A stretch of 50,401 bases of DNA from an uncultured Clostridia bacterium (GCA_947625605.1 CANQOY010000008.1:1-50401), one strand, 5' to 3'; positions 33,062 to 42,243 are shown, numbered from the stretch's first letter. Notes: a model not told the origin generated them from the letters alone. Made by a program: numbers and translations.

Positions 33062-34651
33062 TTACAGATATTTGTCGGGCAGATCGTTCAAGAACAAGAC
33101 CGCGTCGCCGGGGCCGAGCTCGCCTGCGAGCAGCTCCTGCGCCTTTTTGAGCGTGGGCACGATGCGCAGCTTTTCCTCCTCCCCGCCCGCCGCAAGATAG
33201 CCGCTGCGCACGGCGAGGACAAGGGTCTCTCCGACTAAGATGACGCCGTCAAGGCCTACCATGGCCGCGCCGAGGGCGGCATTTTCCTTTTCCTCCAACT
33301 CACCGAGCTCCACGAGCCCGGGCGTCACGGCGTACTTTTTCCCCTCGAAGAGGCGGAGCGTCTCCACCGCGTTTCTTGCGCCGACCACGTTGGAATTGTA
33401 GGAATCGTCGAGGATGACGAGGCCGTTTGCCTCGATCTTTTCGAGGCGGTGCGGCACGGGCCTCAGCCCGGAAACGGCCGAGGCGATCTCCTGCAAAGAC
33501 ATGCCTAAAAGGTGCGCGAGCGCGGCGGCGAGCGCGATGTCCTCCGCGGCGTGACGGCCCAGCACGGACGTGCGCACCGCGACGCGCTCTTTCCCCAAGC
33601 GGAGATCGAAACGCGTCCCCTCCCCGCTCAGCTCGACGTTCTCCGCTCCGAATTCTCTCCCCTCAATGAGCATGCCGTCCTCTTGAAGCATGGCCGCCGT
33701 CTCGCCGAGCACCGTGTGCTTTGCGCGCTTTGCGAGGACGCCTTTCTCCTTCACGATGGCGCCGAGCGTGCCGAACGTTTCGAGGTGTTGCGCGCAAATC
33801 CCCGTGACGACGGCGTATTCGGGGCATACCATGTCGCAGAGTTCGGCGATATCTCCCGTCTGGCGCGCCCCCATCTCGGCGAGAAAGATCTCGCAGTCCA
33901 ACCCGCCCTTGGAGACGCAGCGCGCGATCCCGATGGGCGTATTGTACGAGGCGGGCGTCGCGATGACCTTGAATTTTTGCGAGAGGATCTCCGCGGCAAA
34001 GTGCTTGACGCTCGTCTTGGCAAACGAGCCCGTGATGCCCACTTTGATGCAGGGGCTCTCCGCGAGCATGCGTTTTGCGCGCACCAGAAAGCGGCGGTTG
34101 TGCGGGTTTTCGTACAGCTTCATGAGGCCGTTGGACGCGGCGAGCAGGAAGCTGAAAAGGAAGGGCGCGAGCGAGAGCGGAACGGAGCGCAGCAGAACAT
34201 TCGCAAGCGGCGTGCCGATCGCCTCCGCCGCATAGCGGAGCGCCGTTTCCATACCGAAGAGGAGGGCGATCTGCAACAGGAGGAAACAGACGGAGAGGCG
34301 GATCGCACGGGTCGTAAAGCGGAAAGGCACTTTGAGCGCCTCGCGGAAGGAGTAGGCGAACAGCACGCATATGCCCGCGTACCCCAGCGCGGCGCACAGG
34401 AGTGCGATCTCCGTCCCCGCAAAGGAAAAGCAGAGTGCGAGCAGCGCCGTCACAAGGATGAGGCACAGCACGAGGATGGAGTAGCGCTTCCGCAGGATAT
34501 TCCCCCTCTTGAAGAACCACTTGAAAAGCGAGCGGCTGCTGTACCCCTCCTGTTGAAGGATCCCGAACAGGGGCTGCGCCGTGAAGAAGAGCAGCGCGCC
34601 GAGCGCGACCGAATAGGCGGCGATGATGAGAAAAAATTCAGAGTCCGGCAT
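33062..34651 (-). CDS. Membrane-anchored MurF-type Mur ligase
   Basis: The 529-residue protein has an N-terminal membrane domain (about residues 1-190, five or six helices) followed by a Mur ligase module of the MurF type, which joins D-Ala-D-Ala to UDP-MurNAc-tripeptide. Mur motifs include GITGSFAKTSVK, TPASYNTPIGIA, EMGARQTGDIAEL and VILDDSYNSNV. The ATP loop reads AKTS rather than the usual GKTT/S. The ATG at 34651 overlaps the end of the hydrolase gene by 14 nt. Its position before ddl supports a D-Ala-D-Ala adding role. Confidence 0.82.
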   Translation of the reverse strand: MPDSEFFLIIAAYSVALGALLFFTAQPLFGILQQEGYSSRSLFKWFFKRGNILRKRYSILVLCLILVTALLALCFSFAGTEIALLCAALGYAGICVLFAYSFREALKVPFRFTTRAIRLSVCFLLLQIALLFGMETALRYAAEAIGTPLANVLLRSVPLSLAPFLFSFLLAASNGLMKLYENPHNRRFLVRAKRMLAESPCIKVGITGSFAKTSVKHFAAEILSQKFKVIATPASYNTPIGIARCVSKGGLDCEIFLAEMGARQTGDIAELCDMVCPEYAVVTGICAQHLETFGTLGAIVKEKGVLAKRAKHTVLGETAAMLQEDGMLIEGREFGAENVELSGEGTRFDLRLGKERVAVRTSVLGRHAAEDIALAAALAHLLGMSLQEIASAVSGLRPVPHRLEKIEANGLVILDDSYNSNVVGARNAVETLRLFEGKKYAVTPGLVELGELEEKENAALGAAMVGLDGVILVGETLVLAVRSGYLAAGGEEEKLRIVPTLKKAQELLAGELGPGDAVLFLNDLPDKYL

Positions 34652-35345
34652 TGTAAAACTCCTCCGCCGCAAGCTGAAAGGCAAGCGGGTCGTCGAGATG
34701 GGCAAAGTGGCCGCAGTGTTCCAATATGAGAAGGCGGGAGCCCTCCACGCACGCATGCAGGATCTTCGCGGTCGAGACGGGCGTCTCGCGGTCCCGCTCC
34801 CCGTACACAAAGAGAACGGGGCGGGTGATGCGCTTGGCGTCCTCCCTGAGATCCTCGTTGACGATCTTCTTGTAGCTCTCCCGCATGACGGGGGAGAGCG
34901 TGCGGTACTCCGGGCTGCCGAATTTGCGCTCCGCAAGGGCGGGCGCGATCCTCTTTACGAGGCGATAGCTCCCCACGCGGAGACGGTATTTCACCCCGCG
35001 CCGCGGGACGACGCCCGCACACCCGGTGAGGACGGCGCGGTCGATCGCTTCCCCGCGGGAGAGGAGTTTGAGGGCCACCCGTCCCCCGAAAGAATGGGCA
35101 AGAATGTGGGGAAACGTGATCCCCAGCTCCGCGAGCGCGCGGTGCGTCCACGCGGCATAATCTCCCACGGAAAATGGCTCTGTGAGCGCTTCCGCCCCAC
35201 CCATGCCCGGGAAGTCAAGTGCAGTTACACGATAAAATCGGGAAAAATATTCGATCTGCGGGTAAAAACTTTCCTTGGAGGCGAGGTAGCCGTGCAGCAT
35301 CACAAGGTCCTTCCCCGTCCCCCTTTGCAGGTAAGAAAGTTTCAA
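34638..35345 (-). CDS. Alpha/beta-hydrolase fold protein
   Basis: The 235-residue protein has the hydrolase fold landmarks: the oxyanion region VMLHGYLASKES, the nucleophile elbow AHSFGGRVA with its Ser, the Asp in FVYGERDRETP and the final His in EHCGHFAHLDDP. I chose a TTG start at 35345, which overlaps the rimI stop as TTGA and follows AAGGAG. The substrate is unknown. It is translated with rimI and murF as part of the tsaE operon. Confidence 0.78.
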   Translation of the reverse strand: MKLSYLQRGTGKDLVMLHGYLASKESFYPQIEYFSRFYRVTALDFPGMGGAEALTEPFSVGDYAAWTHRALAELGITFPHILAHSFGGRVALKLLSRGEAIDRAVLTGCAGVVPRRGVKYRLRVGSYRLVKRIAPALAERKFGSPEYRTLSPVMRESYKKIVNEDLREDAKRITRPVLFVYGERDRETPVSTAKILHACVEGSRLLILEHCGHFAHLDDPLAFQLAAEEFYNAGL

Positions 35346-35776
35346 GCGAACTCCTTCACCATGACGATGGCGTCCTCCCCGTCCGGATAGTAGCGGGTGC
35401 GGCAGTACAGGCCGACGAACCCGCATCCGAGATACAGCATCTGCGCGCTCGCATTGGAGACGCGCACCTCCAAAAACACGCGCTTCGCCCCCATCTTCTC
35501 CGCGTGCTCCAAGAGGGCCTCGACGATCGCTCTGCCCCGCCCGCAGCGCCGATACATCTCGCTCACGGCGACGAGTTCGAGCTCCGCCTCTTCAAACCCC
35601 ATGGCGATCCCCCCGTATGCGACGATGGCCGCGTTTTCCTCCATGAGGACCCCGTAAAAGCGCTCGGAGAGAAAGGTCTGGGCGAGCAGACGGCGCGACC
35701 ACGGATCGGAAAAGCACTCCGCTTCGAGCGCGGCGATCGCGTCGATATCCTCCATCGTCCAACTTCGCAAACTCAT
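35342..35776 (-). CDS. rimI: GNAT N-acetyltransferase, RimI-like
   Basis: RimI acetylates the N-terminal Ala of ribosomal protein S18, and related proteins act on other N-termini. The 144-residue GNAT fold has the acetyl-CoA loop RRCGRGRAIVEALL (about residues 76-89) and the EVRVSNASAQMLYLGCGFV segment. It overlaps tsaB by 4 nt (ATGA), matching the common tsaE-tsaB-rimI arrangement. Confidence 0.88.
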   Translation of the reverse strand: MSLRSWTMEDIDAIAALEAECFSDPWSRRLLAQTFLSERFYGVLMEENAAIVAYGGIAMGFEEAELELVAVSEMYRRCGRGRAIVEALLEHAEKMGAKRVFLEVRVSNASAQMLYLGCGFVGLYCRTRYYPDGEDAIVMVKEFA

Positions 35777-36369
35777 CGGCCTTCCTCCGCATTGGATTTT
35801 CTGAGGTAGAGCGCGGCAAGCTCCTCACCATCTTCCACCTCCGCGCGCGCCCGCGCCGCGTTCCGAAGCCCGACGGCAACGTCCACGACTTTGGCGGGAA
35901 AGGCGAGCTCCTGCGCGCTCAACAGGGGTGCGGAAGTCCTCTCTGAGAGCGCGAGGACCTCCTCCGCGGGATAGTAACCGCGTGCAAGCGCGGCCGCGCC
36001 GAAGCCTTCGGCGTACAGATAGCCGTGCCCCGCGTCGACGACGGCGATTTTATCCGCGCTCTTTTCAGCGTATGCGAGCGCGTCGAAAGAGGTGACGGCG
36101 ACCGCCCTCTTCCCCGCGCCGAAGCACAGCCCCTTGACGGCCGAGATCCCGATGCGGATGCCCGTAAAGGAGCCCGGTCCCACGACGCAAGCGATGAAAT
36201 CCAGATCGGCGAGCGCAACGCCCGCCCGCGAGAGCACGCCGTCGATCTCGGGAAAGAGGCGGACGGAGTGCTGCATCGCGCAGTCGCAGTCGGACGCGAC
36301 AAAAACTCCGTCGTTTTCACAGACGACGGTGAGGCGCTTCCCGCTTGTGTCGATCGCAAGAAACTTCAA
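35773..36369 (-). CDS. tsaB: tRNA threonylcarbamoyladenosine biosynthesis protein TsaB
   Basis: TsaB is the scaffold partner of TsaD and TsaE in t6A modification of tRNA. The 198-residue protein opens with KFLAIDTSGKRLTVV and contains GPGSFTGIRIGISAVKGL, the family signature. The start is a TTG at 36369 overlapping the tsaE stop (TTGA), with GGAGA upstream. A TsaD gene is not in the window. Confidence 0.92.
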   Translation of the reverse strand: MKFLAIDTSGKRLTVVCENDGVFVASDCDCAMQHSVRLFPEIDGVLSRAGVALADLDFIACVVGPGSFTGIRIGISAVKGLCFGAGKRAVAVTSFDALAYAEKSADKIAVVDAGHGYLYAEGFGAAALARGYYPAEEVLALSERTSAPLLSAQELAFPAKVVDVAVGLRNAARARAEVEDGEELAALYLRKSNAEEGR

Positions 36370-36764
36370 AACACGATCTCCCTTCTCTCCCCGCTGCCCG
36401 CGATCGAAACGCGCTTTACCCCGGCGGGAAGAAGTCCCTTGATATTCTCGCTCCATTCGATGAGGCAGATCCCGCCCCGTTCGAGGAGATCGGCAAGCCC
36501 GAGCCCGAGCGCCTGCGCCTCGCTCTCGATGCGGTAGCAGTCGAAGTGAAACACGCGGCCCTCGTATTCGTTTACATAGGCATAAGTAGGGCTTGTGACG
36601 GGTTCCGTGATACCCATGCCCGCGATCATACCCTTTGCAAGCACGGTTTTGCCCATCCCCATCTCCCCATCGAGGAGCACGATATCGCCCGGTTTGAGCG
36701 CCGCGCCGTAGCGCGCGGCAAAGGCGAGCGTCTCCTCTTCGGAATGAGAAATAAACGTTTCCAT
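36366..36764 (-). CDS. tsaE: tRNA threonylcarbamoyladenosine biosynthesis ATPase TsaE
   Basis: TsaE is the small P-loop ATPase of the t6A complex. The ATG at 36764 gives 132 residues with the P-loop GEMGMGKTVLAKGM, the TSPTYAYVNEY switch region and VFHFDCYRI. The promoter is placed so that the mRNA should begin one base before the ATG, and no ribosome-binding site is seen. It heads the tsaE-tsaB-rimI-hydrolase-murF-ddl operon. Confidence 0.92.
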   Translation of the reverse strand: METFISHSEEETLAFAARYGAALKPGDIVLLDGEMGMGKTVLAKGMIAGMGITEPVTSPTYAYVNEYEGRVFHFDCYRIESEAQALGLGLADLLERGGICLIEWSENIKGLLPAGVKRVSIAGSGERREIVF

Positions 36765-36771
36765 ATCAAAT

Positions 36772-36800
36772 ATTATACCGCTTTCCGCGCCTTTTGGCAA
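36772..36800 (-). promoter_or_regulatory. Promoter of the tsaE operon (nearly leaderless)
   Basis: TTGCCA and TATAAT are 17 bp apart on the minus strand. The predicted start is 36765, one base upstream of the tsaE ATG, so the first gene would be translated from an essentially leaderless mRNA. Confidence 0.7.
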
Positions 36801-36850
36801 GGGTTTTCTCAAAGAAATCATTCGGGAACGGCGGAGGGAGTGCGGTACCC

Positions 36851-36950
36851 TGTCATACCGAGCACGCGAAGCGGGCGAGTGTATCCCCTTGGGCGGTAAG
36901 GGACTTCGTATATGGGGATTCTCTCGGGGCAAAAGCCCCTCGGAATGACA
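36851..36950. repeat. 100-bp palindromic intergenic element (REP/MITE-like)
   Basis: The element begins TGTCATACCGAG and ends with CTCGGAATGACA, a 12-bp terminal inverted repeat with one mismatch. Its interior has a further hairpin (CTCGGGGC ... GCCCCTCG). It has no coding capacity. Its right half recurs at 47010-47058. Elements with TGTCAT/ATGACA ends are widely dispersed in many genomes. Confidence 0.7.
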
Positions 36951-36971
36951 GCGAGGGACGAAGCGGGTAGA

Positions 36972-37001
36972 ATTGGAAAGGGCGGCGCGAAAGCGCCGCC
37001 C
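36972..37001 (-). terminator. Terminator of the Hint-domain lipoprotein gene
   Basis: A 9-bp GC-only stem (36980-36988 with 36993-37001) and a 4-base loop lie 16 nt after the stop codon. On the minus strand TTTCCAATT follows. This fits an intrinsic terminator. Confidence 0.7.
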
Positions 37002-37017
37002 TGTTCTCATTCCGTCT

Positions 37018-40000
37018 TTAATTCCAACCCTGTGCCTCCCATTCGGAGTGGAAGAATTGGATATTCCAGATGATATCGTACCATGTGACCAAGCCTTTCC
37101 CTACGGCAACCTTGTAGTACTTCCAAGGCCCTGCCTCGAATTCCTCTTCCGTCATGTAATCGGCAAAGTCCTCATAGGTGTAGAGCCCGTACGTCTCGAT
37201 ATCCGCCTGCATCTTTTCCTCGTTGTACTTCAAGCCTTCGCCGTACTCGAAGATATTCGCCGCGCCGTGTACGAACTCCTCGCCGTTGATGACTTCGGTG
37301 AAGCTCAAAAGGCCTTCCGTCACCACATTGAAGAGGCCACTGACCGGAGAATATCTTCTCACGAATTCTTCTTTCACCTCGAAGCCCGTGAGCGTGACCT
37401 CGCCGTTGACGAATTCTCCGCCGACGCTCTGCACCTTGACGAACCTGTGCCCGATATAGTTGGCCGCATTCTCCTCGCCGATGAATACATACTCATTTTC
37501 GTCGAGATCGAAGAAGGCGTGCTCGGTGATGACGCCGATCTTGGTGCCGTCCGAGAAGGTGAGGTAGATGACGCGGCAGTTCATGGCGGGATCCGCCGCA
37601 TGGATATTCACCGCGAGCGGGCTCGCCTCATACTTGCCCGTGAAGTGGTTGAACGCAAGGAGCATATCGCCCTGTGCAAGGTCTTCCACTTTCTTCTGTG
37701 TGCCGTCGGCAAGGGTGACAAGCGTGCCCTCGACAAGGCAGACAATACCGCCTGTGGCCTTATCAAGCGTTCCTCCACACTTAAATTCAACATCTTTCCC
37801 TTCTTCAAGAACGAATTCTCTGGATGCTTTCGTCTGCGATGTAGGAAGGTTGACACGTCCCTCTGCGACGCCGCCTATGGTGACTTCGTACCATACATCC
37901 TTATAACCATCATTTGCCAAGCCACTGTTATCTACGAGTATGTACTCTATCGTAATTGTGACTGACGTACCCTCCATAAAATAGGCGACCATTTTGTCAA
38001 CGGTCTTCGCCTGTGAGGCTTCATCGGTTTTGATCCACGAGAAAGCTTCCCCATTGCTTTTTACACCTTCCGCTGCAATAGAATATATAGACTTACTGTT
38101 TCCCCAATACTCTTTCGCACTGCTGTCTCTTTCGATCGTAACGGCGACCTTGTTTTTACGGTACGCGGTGATTTCGAGCGTATCGCCCTCGTAGTCGGAG
38201 GGAATGAATTCGAGCAGGTTCTCTGTATCTCCATTCATCATCCAACCAACAAAATAGGTTGAAACATTGAGATCGTCGTTGCCGCTTACATAGTTGTCGA
38301 ATTGGATGATGTTGCCGGGCACATAGTAGCCCTCCGCATTGAATTTGGCCACTGTATCCGTAAACGTGGCGCGGATCTTATTCTTGCGGAGCGCCGTGAG
38401 CGAAACTTCCGCGCCGTCTGCCGTTCTCGCGGGGATGGGATAGCCCTCGACATATTCGGTGGAATCGTCTCCTCCGATCACCCATTCCGCAAAGTAGGTA
38501 AGAATTGCGGAATCGTTGTTTCCGTTTTCGTAGCCATCGGGCTTGGCGATGGTGCCCGCCATGTAGTAGCCGTCGAAGCTGTAATCCCCATCCGTAAAGG
38601 TGACGTGCACCTTGGCGTTGCGGGAAGCGGTGAGGGCGATCGTCGTGCCGTTTTCGGCTGTCTCGGGGACCGTGTAGGAACCCGCGGAGAGCGCCTCGTC
38701 CCCCGCCGTCCAGCCGACAAAGTAGGTGAAGACGGTGACGTCGCTGTTCTTGTTGTCGTATCCCACGGGCGAGACGGAGCTGCCCGCCATGTAGTAGCCG
38801 GCGTCGTAGGTGTATTCCACGGCGGCGTCCGCAAAGGTGACATGCACCTTTTGCGCCCAGACCGCGTAGAGGGTCACCGTGACGTCCTCCGAGAGCGACC
38901 CGTAAGCATTTTGGAGCGCCTCGGCGCTGTACGCCGTCCACGCGCCGTCGTGCTCAAAGTACCAGCCGAGGAAGTAGAGCGGCTTTTGGGCGTCGCCGTC
39001 CTGTGCGCGGATGCCGCCGTCGTAGGAAAAGGCGTTGAGCTTGCTCTCGGAGACGGGCACGGGATTGATCTCAATGCCGCTCGAAGAATCGCTCGTCTCG
39101 ACCGCGTTGCCGCTGAGCGTATTATAATTGGTATTGAACTCGAAGTTATAGACGTTGACCTGCTCGAAGAGCCCGTACGCGGTGTGGTCGGTAAGATCCA
39201 ACCCGTCGATGGCGTAGATGCTCTCGGTGCACGCTTCGTCCGCATACCAGCCCGTGAACTTGTAGCCATCCGCATAGGTAAGCCCCTGAGAGGAGAGCAT
39301 AAACGCTTGGTCAGGCGTGACAAATGTCGGGTTGCCGCTCCCGTCCGTCGCCTCTGCCTCGTGCAGTGCGCCGTCCTCGCCGCGATAGTAATATTTGTAG
39401 GTGACGCTGAACTGCGTATCGCCCGCGATCCACTTGGTTCCGTCGTGATAGTAGGACATGCCCGCCGTAAGTTCGCTGCCGCCTGCAAGCGCACCCGTTG
39501 CGGCACGCGTGATCAGATCCCCCTCAAAGGAAACCTCGACTTGAAGCGAAGAGCGGTTGGCCCAAACGTTTCCTGTGCCGCCGATGTAACCGCTCGCGGA
39601 AGTCGTTCCCTCGCGGAGGGTGATCTTTGCGCCGCGCTCGCCCGAAATTTCGCCGCCGAACTTGCCGCCGACTTCGAGAGAGCAGCCCGCTCCCACGGTG
39701 AGCTTTGCGCCCTCGTAGAAGATGATGCCGTCGTCCGCGTTCTCCAAAATGACGTTCGCGCCCTCTTTCAGGGTCAGGGTCGAACCCGAAAGCAGAGTCG
39801 TCGTGCCGGTCGGCCTTCCGACATAGTTGTCAAGCTCGGTCGTTCCCATGAACTCATAGCCGTGCTCCGATTCAAAGGTGCCGTTCTTGACGACGATGTC
39901 GAGGCACGCAGAGACGGGAAGTTTGACCGTCTTGGAGGTCGCCACGAAAGTTGCGAAATAGATTTGCAGGGCGAGGTTGACAACTCCGCCGACCGCGTCG

Positions 40001-42243
40001 CCGTCGATCTCGATCGAGAACCTGCCCGCCTCGGGATCGGCCGTCTTTGTGAGCACCGTGCCGTCTTTGAGGAGGAAGATGCCTTCGTCCTCCGCGCCGC
40101 CCTTGTAGGGACCCGCAATCGTGATCTGCGAGACGATGAACTGTTGGTTGGCAAAAAACGAAGTTCCGGTGTTGTTAAATCTCTCACTGGCTGTATCGAC
40201 GCGGACATCCCCCATATAGGTCGCGCCGCTGTGAACGCGGAGCACGGCGGAGATCGCCACAAGCCGATAGTTTTCGAGCGGGAATTCATTGGGATTATCG
40301 ACCCCAAGCGTCGTCAGACCATTGCCGTCCCCGATAACTTGACCCGGGGAAACATTTTGATTTCCGACATATCTGCCGATCGCAGACTTGGTGTTTGGCC
40401 AATCGAGTGCTTCGAAGCGTTCGAGCACCGTGCTATCCTTGTATGCTTCAATGGTGCCGTTGCCCGTGATGTCGCCATAGGCCTCGACCGTGCCGTAGCT
40501 CTCGATCGTCCCTTCGAGAATGAGGTGCGACCAATTCGCGGAGATCTCGTTGAGACGCACGCAGCGCGCCTGATCGGAGCTCGTCTCCACTGCCGCACCC
40601 GTGACGGCGCCCACCGTGAGCGTGCCGCCCTCTGCGACGGTCAGCGTAACGCCCGCGGGGATCACGAGTTCGGAGAAGGGATTCGCCGCCTTGTTATATG
40701 CTTCGGGAAGCGCGGCTCTGGTACCCTGCGCAGGCGTTGCATTAAAGCCCGTGACGGCACCCTTGTAGGTTTGGTTGGTGCCCGAAGTGTACGCATACTC
40801 GGCATCCACCGCCGCGACGGGAAGAAGCAACGTCACGCCGTCCTTTACCGTGAAGTAGCTCGAATCGGTATAGCCCGTGACCGCGGGATCGAGCCGCGAA
40901 AACTCCGTTCTCACCGTATTTTCGCCTCCGTTGAGGTAGATCACCGTCTCATAGCTTCCGCCGATCGCATTTGCCTCATGCAGCGCCTCTTCGATCGTGT
41001 ACCACTTCGTCCAATCCGAGGTGCTGTGCCATACATTATTATTATTGGGGTCACGGACGCCGATCTGCACCGTTCTCACCCGGACGAGGAGCTCGACTTC
41101 CGCCTCGAAGGCATACTCGCCCGTATCCGCCGCCCTGAGCGCATAGCGCCCGCGCGCAGACGTCGCAAGGCTGAGCGTGCCGTGCGCAATGTATGTGCTC
41201 CCGACGACGGGCTGCGTCGTGTCGCCCTTTTCGAGACCGCCGACTTCACCCTCGTCGGCATCGCCATAGTAGATCGTGCCGTTCTCGATATAGCTGAGCG
41301 TGAACGCATAGGCGCTCGGATCGACCTTCACCGTCTCGTTCTCGACATTCTCAAATTCGAGATTGGCTTGCAGCTCTTGCTTGAATGCCTCTCCCCAATA
41401 GGGATCCTCGTTGAGATCGACCTCGTCGCCAGCAACGTGGAGGACTTCCGCGTCGGGGTCAAGCGTCTCCGTCCATGTGGCGGTGAAAGTGATCGCCTCG
41501 CCTGCCGCATACTGCACCAGATCCTTGATGGCGACGTCGCTGCCCGCCTTGAAGCGTTCGCCCAAGACCTTCCACGAAGAGAAGGCGTAGCCCGATTCCG
41601 CGGCGGGAGCTTCGGCAAGCGCCAACGTCTCGCTCACGTCATACCTCTCTGCGGCGGGAGCTTCGCTTCCCGCGGCATGGTCGCCGAGTTCATAGGAAAC
41701 GGTATAGGGCTCGGCGGATTCCGCCCCGCAGAACGCGCACTGCGCATGCGAATAGAGGTGATCGGTGCCATTGGCGGGGATGACCTCCGCAAAGGACTCG
41801 CCGCAATCCGTGCACGTTCTCACGCCGATGCCCGGCACGACGCAATACGCGGGATACACGGTATACAGTTCGCCGAGGTTCGCATGATCGCACCCGCCCT
41901 CCTCCGACGCGGCGGCCATGACGTATCTGCCGACCGTGTCGTCCGAGAAGGTGACGACGAGCGCATCGCCCTCGAACCTGTACTCCCTGTATGAGACGCG
42001 TTCCCACGACGTCTCCGTCGCCTTCCGCCATAGCGTGCCGCCATCGCGGGTGAGGCAGATATCGCCTACCTTGCCCAAGGCGGCCTCGGGCATGCCGTCT
42101 ACGATGACGAGCACTTCACCCGTAGAGGGCGCGGGGAGGGAGATCTCCCTCTTGCCGTTGCCGCAGGCGGCCGCTCCGAACGCAACCAAGACGCCGAGGA
42201 CAGCCGCTCCGAGCGCGAGGAAAAAATACCTAACTTTCTTCAT
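37018..42243 (-). CDS. Giant repeat-bearing lipoprotein with C-terminal Hint domain
   Basis: The 1741-residue protein begins with a signal peptide (MKKVRYFFLALGAAVLGVLV) ending at a probable lipobox Cys (FGAAAC), so it is likely surface-anchored. Two CxxC pairs follow (CTDCGESF, CAFCGAES). Then come bacterial Ig- or InlB-like segments, a beta-helix-like glycine/threonine-rich middle, and three adjacent repeats of about 78 residues (38150-38850), each with GYY(M/V)xG and a GW/EW core. From Cys1502 a Hint (hedgehog/intein) domain starts (VCLVEGTLVTLADGT) with a TEH motif near 1573-1575. The family ending DIETYGLYTYEDF is common in gut Clostridia. AGAGGAAA supports the ATG at 42243. Confidence 0.82.
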   Translation of the reverse strand: MKKVRYFFLALGAAVLGVLVAFGAAACGNGKREISLPAPSTGEVLVIVDGMPEAALGKVGDICLTRDGGTLWRKATETSWERVSYREYRFEGDALVVTFSDDTVGRYVMAAASEEGGCDHANLGELYTVYPAYCVVPGIGVRTCTDCGESFAEVIPANGTDHLYSHAQCAFCGAESAEPYTVSYELGDHAAGSEAPAAERYDVSETLALAEAPAAESGYAFSSWKVLGERFKAGSDVAIKDLVQYAAGEAITFTATWTETLDPDAEVLHVAGDEVDLNEDPYWGEAFKQELQANLEFENVENETVKVDPSAYAFTLSYIENGTIYYGDADEGEVGGLEKGDTTQPVVGSTYIAHGTLSLATSARGRYALRAADTGEYAFEAEVELLVRVRTVQIGVRDPNNNNVWHSTSDWTKWYTIEEALHEANAIGGSYETVIYLNGGENTVRTEFSRLDPAVTGYTDSSYFTVKDGVTLLLPVAAVDAEYAYTSGTNQTYKGAVTGFNATPAQGTRAALPEAYNKAANPFSELVIPAGVTLTVAEGGTLTVGAVTGAAVETSSDQARCVRLNEISANWSHLILEGTIESYGTVEAYGDITGNGTIEAYKDSTVLERFEALDWPNTKSAIGRYVGNQNVSPGQVIGDGNGLTTLGVDNPNEFPLENYRLVAISAVLRVHSGATYMGDVRVDTASERFNNTGTSFFANQQFIVSQITIAGPYKGGAEDEGIFLLKDGTVLTKTADPEAGRFSIEIDGDAVGGVVNLALQIYFATFVATSKTVKLPVSACLDIVVKNGTFESEHGYEFMGTTELDNYVGRPTGTTTLLSGSTLTLKEGANVILENADDGIIFYEGAKLTVGAGCSLEVGGKFGGEISGERGAKITLREGTTSASGYIGGTGNVWANRSSLQVEVSFEGDLITRAATGALAGGSELTAGMSYYHDGTKWIAGDTQFSVTYKYYYRGEDGALHEAEATDGSGNPTFVTPDQAFMLSSQGLTYADGYKFTGWYADEACTESIYAIDGLDLTDHTAYGLFEQVNVYNFEFNTNYNTLSGNAVETSDSSSGIEINPVPVSESKLNAFSYDGGIRAQDGDAQKPLYFLGWYFEHDGAWTAYSAEALQNAYGSLSEDVTVTLYAVWAQKVHVTFADAAVEYTYDAGYYMAGSSVSPVGYDNKNSDVTVFTYFVGWTAGDEALSAGSYTVPETAENGTTIALTASRNAKVHVTFTDGDYSFDGYYMAGTIAKPDGYENGNNDSAILTYFAEWVIGGDDSTEYVEGYPIPARTADGAEVSLTALRKNKIRATFTDTVAKFNAEGYYVPGNIIQFDNYVSGNDDLNVSTYFVGWMMNGDTENLLEFIPSDYEGDTLEITAYRKNKVAVTIERDSSAKEYWGNSKSIYSIAAEGVKSNGEAFSWIKTDEASQAKTVDKMVAYFMEGTSVTITIEYILVDNSGLANDGYKDVWYEVTIGGVAEGRVNLPTSQTKASREFVLEEGKDVEFKCGGTLDKATGGIVCLVEGTLVTLADGTQKKVEDLAQGDMLLAFNHFTGKYEASPLAVNIHAADPAMNCRVIYLTFSDGTKIGVITEHAFFDLDENEYVFIGEENAANYIGHRFVKVQSVGGEFVNGEVTLTGFEVKEEFVRRYSPVSGLFNVVTEGLLSFTEVINGEEFVHGAANIFEYGEGLKYNEEKMQADIETYGLYTYEDFADYMTEEEFEAGPWKYYKVAVGKGLVTWYDIIWNIQFFHSEWEAQGWN

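Noticed and set aside
38302-41994. A 1230-codon open frame on the plus strand opposite the Hint-domain gene
   Set aside because: Its translation is low-complexity and Arg/Asp/Val-rich with no family resemblance, and it mirrors the codon pattern of the real minus-strand gene with its signal peptide and conserved Hint domain. It is a GC-bias shadow.
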